DNA of 45,237 nucleotides from Chitinophagales bacterium. Lineage in GTDB: Bacteria > Bacteroidota > Bacteroidia > Chitinophagales > Chitinophagaceae. Position numbers and translations under genes: made by a program. Each line of letters opens with the position of its first letter. Positions within the stretch are counted from its first letter, which is position 1. Positions 42,057-45,237 of the stretch are shown one piece after another. The stretch spans positions 1 to 45,237 of the forward strand of contig JAIXLB010000093.1 of assembly GCA_026931905.1 (NCBI GenBank), written 5' to 3'. The notes under the pieces are model-generated. The model searched no databases. It was given only the letters and a program-made list of their open reading frames with translations, and was not told the origin of the DNA.

Positions 42057-42896
42057 GTGAAAAAAAATCAATTAATTGTTACAGTAGGAGGAATACTTTT
42101 ATTTTCTGCATTATTTTTCTTTGGTAGAACTGTATCCAATCAAAAGAAAAAACAAAGCACTGCACCAACACAACAAATAGCTGCATTAAACTTTCCTGAA
42201 TTATTAATTAAAGAAAAAGCAAAACTCTCATCCGTAAGATTAATATATCTTAATGCCTTAGAAAGTAGTTTAAAAAACAACTCCAAAGAAGAGCAAATAC
42301 ACATTTATCATCAGTTAGCCAACTTTTGGAAAGACACAGTAGCAGTATTTGAACCTTATGTTTTTTATACAGCAGAAGCAGCAAAGTTGGATAATTCAGA
42401 AAAAAGCCTCACTTTTGCCGCCCAATTGTTCATTGATAATCTTTTTGATGAAGCAGACCCTGCAAAACAAAATTGGTTAGCAACAACCGGAAAAGTTCTT
42501 TTAGAAAAAGCTTTAGCAATAAACCCTAATAACGACAGCACTAAAATTGGTATTGGTGCATGTTATATGTTGAGCAATATTTCTGAAAATCCTATGCAAG
42601 GAATTTTAGAAGTAAAAGAAATTGCAGATAAAAATCCAGACAATTTATATGCTCAATGGGTTTTAGCATTAGGAGGAAGAAAAAGTGGGCAATATGATAA
42701 AGCTGCTGAAAGGTTTTTAATTATTGTAAAAAAACAACCTACTAATTTAATTGCAATATTGCATTTGGCAGAATGTTATGAATTAAATAACGAAAAAACC
42801 GAAGCAATAAAATGGTACAAATTAGTACAAACAATGGTGCCAAGCCCTGAAGCTAAAAAAGAAATTCAAGAAAGAATTGAACAATTACAACATTAA
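42057..42896 (+). CDS. Membrane-anchored tetratricopeptide-repeat protein
   Basis: A 279-residue protein starting at GTG 42057. A single N-terminal hydrophobic segment (LIVTVGGILLFSALFFFG, about 5-22) anchors it, with the rest outside the cytoplasm. The body is helical with TPR-like units in the C-terminal half (LLEKALAINPNNDSTKIGIG, AQWVLALGGRKSGQYDKAAERF, LIAILHLAECYELNNEKTEAIKWY). Such proteins act as protein-binding scaffolds; the partner is unknown. It resembles TPR proteins I remember beside HU and rng in Bacteroidota. A weak hairpin (TTTGGA / TCCAAA) lies 10 bp after the stop. Confidence 0.75.
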   Translation: MKKNQLIVTVGGILLFSALFFFGRTVSNQKKKQSTAPTQQIAALNFPELLIKEKAKLSSVRLIYLNALESSLKNNSKEEQIHIYHQLANFWKDTVAVFEPYVFYTAEAAKLDNSEKSLTFAAQLFIDNLFDEADPAKQNWLATTGKVLLEKALAINPNNDSTKIGIGACYMLSNISENPMQGILEVKEIADKNPDNLYAQWVLALGGRKSGQYDKAAERFLIIVKKQPTNLIAILHLAECYELNNEKTEAIKWYKLVQTMVPSPEAKKEIQERIEQLQH

Positions 42897-42905
42897 AAAT
42901 TGATG

Positions 42906-42923
42906 TTTGGATTTAACTCCAAA
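42906..42923 (+). terminator. Weak hairpin after the TPR gene
   Basis: TTTGGA and TCCAAA pair over a 6-nt loop (TTTAAC), with a T-rich stretch starting about 8 nt later. Stem strength is low. Confidence 0.35.
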
Positions 42924-42976
42924 TGAAAATTTTATAATTTATTTTATTTTTTAACAGGTTAAAATTATTTGCATTT

Positions 42977-43072
42977 ATGCCTTGCGGTAAAAAAAGAAAG
43001 CGTCATAAAATAGCTACGCACAAACGTAAAAAACGTTTAAGAAAAAATCGTCATAAGAAAAAGAACAAATAA
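42977..43072 (+). CDS. AURKAIP1/COX24 (mS38)-like mini-protein
   Basis: A 31-residue, extremely basic protein running from ATG 42977 to TAA 43072. It begins MPCGKKRKRHKIATHKRKKR and ends LRKNRHKKKNK, with 19 Lys or Arg. I recognise it as the Bacteroidota member of the COX24/AURKAIP1 (DUF1713) family, whose mitochondrial relative mS38 is a ribosomal protein. A small ribosome-associated protein is therefore the best guess, and its place beside rng fits, but this is inference. A TATTTG-like near-match to the -7 box ends about 6 nt before the ATG. It is preceded by a T-rich stretch and no Shine-Dalgarno sequence. Confidence 0.85.
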   Translation: MPCGKKRKRHKIATHKRKKRLRKNRHKKKNK

Positions 43073-43096
43073 GTTATCGTTCTTTACAATGATTGT

Positions 43097-43110
43097 AAGG
43101 CTTATGCCTT
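43097..43110 (+). other. Short hairpin after the COX24-like gene
   Basis: AAGGC and GCCTT form a 5-bp stem with a TTAT loop, 24 bp after the stop codon. It has no T-run and is probably part of the untranslated region. Confidence 0.3.
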
Positions 43111-43118
43111 TGCTGAAT

Positions 43119-43157
43119 ACAAGTCTGTATAATTTTTAAACAATCATACAGACTTGT
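43119..43157. other. 12-bp perfect inverted repeat upstream of rng
   Basis: ACAAGTCTGTAT and ATACAGACTTGT are exact inverted copies with a 15-nt AT-rich loop. There is no T-run in either direction, so a terminator role is uncertain. It lies in the rng leader/COX24 downstream region and might be a processing site or operator. Confidence 0.45.
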
Positions 43158-43315
43158 TAAAGCTAAACACTAAAAAAGTAATTATCTCTTAACTCGCTGC
43201 AACTTTACCTTTTCTTCCTTTTCTTCTTATGGGTTAATTACTTCATGGTGATGTATGAAATATACTTGCTCAATGCTTGTATATTATTGTGTATTTATTA
43301 AAAGTTGCAAAATTT

Positions 43316-44863
43316 GTGAACAAAGAAATTATTATAAATTCAATGCCAACAGGCGTTGAAATAGCATTATTAGAAGATAAAAAATTAGTAGAACTTCATA
43401 ACGAAAAATCTGATGCAAGTTTTGGCGTTGGTGATTTGTATTTAGGAAAAGTGAAAAAATTGATACCTGGATTAAATGCAGCATTTGTAGATGTGGGTTT
43501 TGAAAAAGATGCTTTTTTACATTATACAGATTTATCGCCTTTTGCTCGTTCTATTTTAAAGTTTACCCAACAAGCCATGAATGCCAATGGCACGGCTTTC
43601 GATTTTTCAAAATTTCAAATAGAACCTGAAATTGTAAAAACAGGAAAAATTAATGAAGTACTAAATGGCAAACCCAATGTTTTAGTACAAATTTTAAAAG
43701 AACCTATTGCAGCAAAAGGTCCAAGATTAAGTTGCGAAATTAGTCTACCAGGAAGATTTATTGTATTAACACCTTTCAACGAAATTGTTGCTATATCCAA
43801 AAAAATTCATTCAAGCGATGAAAGAAAAAGGTTGCAAAAAATTGTAGAATCTATACGACCTAAAAATTTTGGTGTTATTGTTCGTACTGCTGCAGAAGGA
43901 AAATCTACTTCAGAATTACATCAGGATTTATTAGAGCTTTCAGCAACTTGGAAAACCATTCAAACTAATATTAATGGTGCAGAAGCTCCTGCAAAAATTT
44001 TAAGTGAGCAAAATAAAACCACCAGCATTTTAAGAGATTTACTGAATGAAGATTTTAATAAAATTGTTGTGAACGATAAAAATATGTACAACGATTTAAA
44101 AAATTATATTCAACGCATTGCACCAGATAAGGCAGATATTGTAAGTTATGTAAACAATGGCACGCCACTATTTGACCAGTTTGGAATTACCAAACAAGTA
44201 AAAGGTGCTTTTGGCAAAACAGTAAACTTAGATAGTGGTGCTTATTTAATTATAGAACACACAGAAGCTTTGCATGTAGTAGATGTAAACAGTGGTTATA
44301 AAAGTGTAAGTAATAGCCAAGAAGAAAATGCTTTACAAACAAATTTAGAAGCAGCAGAAGAAATTGCTCGTCAGTTGAGATTAAGAGATATAGGCGGAAT
44401 TATTGTAGTTGATTTTATTGATTTGAAATTGCCAGATAACAGAAAAAAACTACAAGATGCAATGGAAGAATTTATGAAAACTGATAGAGCTAAACATGCT
44501 GTATTACCTATTTCAAAATTTGGATTAATGCAAATTACAAGGCAACGTATGCGTCCTGAAGTAAACATTAATACATCTGAAAATTGCCCAAGCTGTGGTG
44601 GTACAGGAAAAATTAGTAGTACTTTATTATTAGAAGATGAGATAGAAAAACGTTTGAGTTATTTAGCAACACATGGTCATAAAAATCTTACACTTTTAGT
44701 TCATCCTATTGTTTACTCACATCTTACCAAAGGTATTTTTAGTTCAATAGCAAAAAGATGGAAAAGAAATCTAAAAATAAAACTTACCGTAGTAGCCAAC
44801 TCTAATTATAGCATTGTAGAATACAGATTTTTTGACCAAAACGAAGATGAAATAAAATTTTAA
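43316..44863 (+). CDS. rng: Ribonuclease E/G
   Basis: A 515-residue endoribonuclease for rRNA and mRNA processing. I start at the GTG at 43316 because homology begins with (M)NKEIIINSMPTGVEIALLED; the frame continues upstream to a TTG at 43277 without family-like residues. An S1 domain occupies about 35-115 (GDLYLGKVKKLIPGLNAAFVDVGF). The DNase I-like catalytic core has the metal-binding aspartates in HVVDVNSG and IVVDFIDL. The zinc-link cysteines are in NCPSCGGTGK. There is no C-terminal degradosome-type extension, so it is closer to RNase G in length. Its 3' side leads into a 370-bp gene-free stretch. Confidence 0.93.
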   Translation: MNKEIIINSMPTGVEIALLEDKKLVELHNEKSDASFGVGDLYLGKVKKLIPGLNAAFVDVGFEKDAFLHYTDLSPFARSILKFTQQAMNANGTAFDFSKFQIEPEIVKTGKINEVLNGKPNVLVQILKEPIAAKGPRLSCEISLPGRFIVLTPFNEIVAISKKIHSSDERKRLQKIVESIRPKNFGVIVRTAAEGKSTSELHQDLLELSATWKTIQTNINGAEAPAKILSEQNKTTSILRDLLNEDFNKIVVNDKNMYNDLKNYIQRIAPDKADIVSYVNNGTPLFDQFGITKQVKGAFGKTVNLDSGAYLIIEHTEALHVVDVNSGYKSVSNSQEENALQTNLEAAEEIARQLRLRDIGGIIVVDFIDLKLPDNRKKLQDAMEEFMKTDRAKHAVLPISKFGLMQITRQRMRPEVNINTSENCPSCGGTGKISSTLLLEDEIEKRLSYLATHGHKNLTLLVHPIVYSHLTKGIFSSIAKRWKRNLKIKLTVVANSNYSIVEYRFFDQNEDEIKF

Positions 44864-45013
44864 GCGACACTATGTCATTTTTTATAACTTTTAGTAGAAC
44901 TAAAAAAGACAAATCGGCTTAAATAGCATTGCTTTAGTTGATATATTAAAAAATAAATAGCTATATAAAATTAAGTTTTGCACAAAACCAAAAAAATATT
45001 TTGAATTCTGCCT

Positions 45014-45029
45014 CTAAATTGTAATTTAG
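45014..45029. promoter_or_regulatory. 16-bp palindrome overlapping a putative promoter at the right end
   Basis: CTAAATT-GT-AATTTAG is a perfect inverted repeat. Its right half overlaps TAATTTAG, a one-mismatch -7 box, and a TTTG 18 nt upstream of that box (near 45000) would suit the -33 element. Such overlap is typical of repressor operators. Confidence 0.35.
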
Positions 45030-45035
45030 CAAATA

Positions 45036-45093
45036 GAATTTAATGGGTTAGTAAGTAAAAGGGTTAGCAGCAATGCCGACCCTTTTACATTTA
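45036..45093 (+). ncRNA. Candidate short RNA or leader with strong terminal hairpin
   Basis: Downstream of the putative promoter the sequence contains GGGTTAG twice and ends in a long hairpin (45055-45088): GTAAAAGGGT pairs perfectly with ACCCTTTTAC over a 14-nt loop that can pair further (GC/GC). A weak T-rich tail (CATTTAT) follows. It could be a short regulatory RNA, or a leader/attenuator of a gene beyond the window. The remainder of the gap, 44864-45010 and 45094-45237, shows no gene. Confidence 0.35.
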
Positions 45094-45237
45094 TAGATAT
45101 TGAAACTCTTGCAATAAAATTTTTTAAAAATAAAACCTCTCAAGTTTTTAGTTGTTCAATTTTTCCTTTTATAAAAAACAATTTTAGTTTTTGTAAACAA
45201 AGTTTTTTTTAAAATTCTTCAATCAACATTGTAAAGC

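Noticed and set aside
1-45237. Search by eye for CRISPR repeats, transposases, integrases, phage genes, toxin-antitoxin or restriction genes
   Set aside because: No regularly spaced repeats and no protein with such motifs were seen; nearly every long frame matches a chromosomal housekeeping or envelope family.

Overview
The window looks like ordinary chromosome from a low-GC (about 30 % by eye) member of the Bacteroidota, most likely a Chitinophagales/Chitinophagaceae relative. The signs are a HmuY/TonB-receptor pair, DUF4290, BT_3928-type DoxX, DUF6438 and COX24-like proteins, an E1 alpha/beta fusion, a short-chain threonine dehydrogenase, a tRNA gene without encoded CCA, almost no Shine-Dalgarno sequences, and repeated use of the Bacteroidota -7 promoter box TAnnTTTG. 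I see no phage, IS element, integrase, CRISPR array, toxin-antitoxin pair or defence system.

Layout. 1-3.2 kb: DUF4290 protein, then on the minus strand RlpA, ComB and a PBP4-type D,D-peptidase. 3.3-6.7 kb: tRNA-Lys(CTT) with its terminator and a haem-uptake pair (TonB receptor plus HmuY lipoprotein). 6.75-14.7 kb: fused 2-oxoacid dehydrogenase E1, an Nramp transporter fused to a universal-stress domain, an EamA transporter, and the minus-strand run isoaspartyl peptidase, ispD, queA. 14.7-23.9 kb: a DUF6498 membrane protein, an MHS-type MFS transporter with a small membrane partner, fmt, tgt, an M48 lipoprotein protease, prfC, coaE, a 48-residue membrane ORF and threonine dehydrogenase. 24.1-31.6 kb: an oligopeptide-type permease with a DoxX/thioredoxin-like protein, a lipocalin-like protein with a deoxynucleoside kinase, trpS, and a large M16 protease. 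31.6-36 kb: MscS, the yidD-rnpA-rpmH cluster, a one-domain asparaginase, an EEP-family membrane protein and a DUF6438 lipoprotein. 36-45 kb: aroC, a Do-type protease, an intergenic RNA candidate, a ferredoxin divergent from a LuxC-like reductase, mutY, HU, a TPR protein, a COX24-like mini-protein and ribonuclease E/G.

Function. Much of the window is housekeeping for translation: fmt, trpS, prfC, queA, tgt, rnpA, rpmH, rng, tRNA-Lys and the COX24-like protein. A second theme is envelope maintenance: PBP4, RlpA, M48 and Do proteases, YidD, MscS. queA and tgt, two queuosine steps, lie about 5 kb apart without forming an operon.

Most interesting signals. (1) A perfect TAnnTTTG box ends only 4-7 nt before the start codon of DUF4290, comB, queA, fmt, tgt and prfC, which suggests leaderless or nearly leaderless mRNAs. 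(2) A structured RNA candidate with a strong terminator lies between the ferredoxin and Do-protease genes, and a second promoter-plus-hairpin unit lies at the right end. (3) The Tgt protein appears to have lost all four zinc ligands. (4) There are two very small genes of 31 and 48 codons besides rpmH. I found no clearly novel multi-gene system. All assignments come from reading sequence and remembered family motifs; no search was run.
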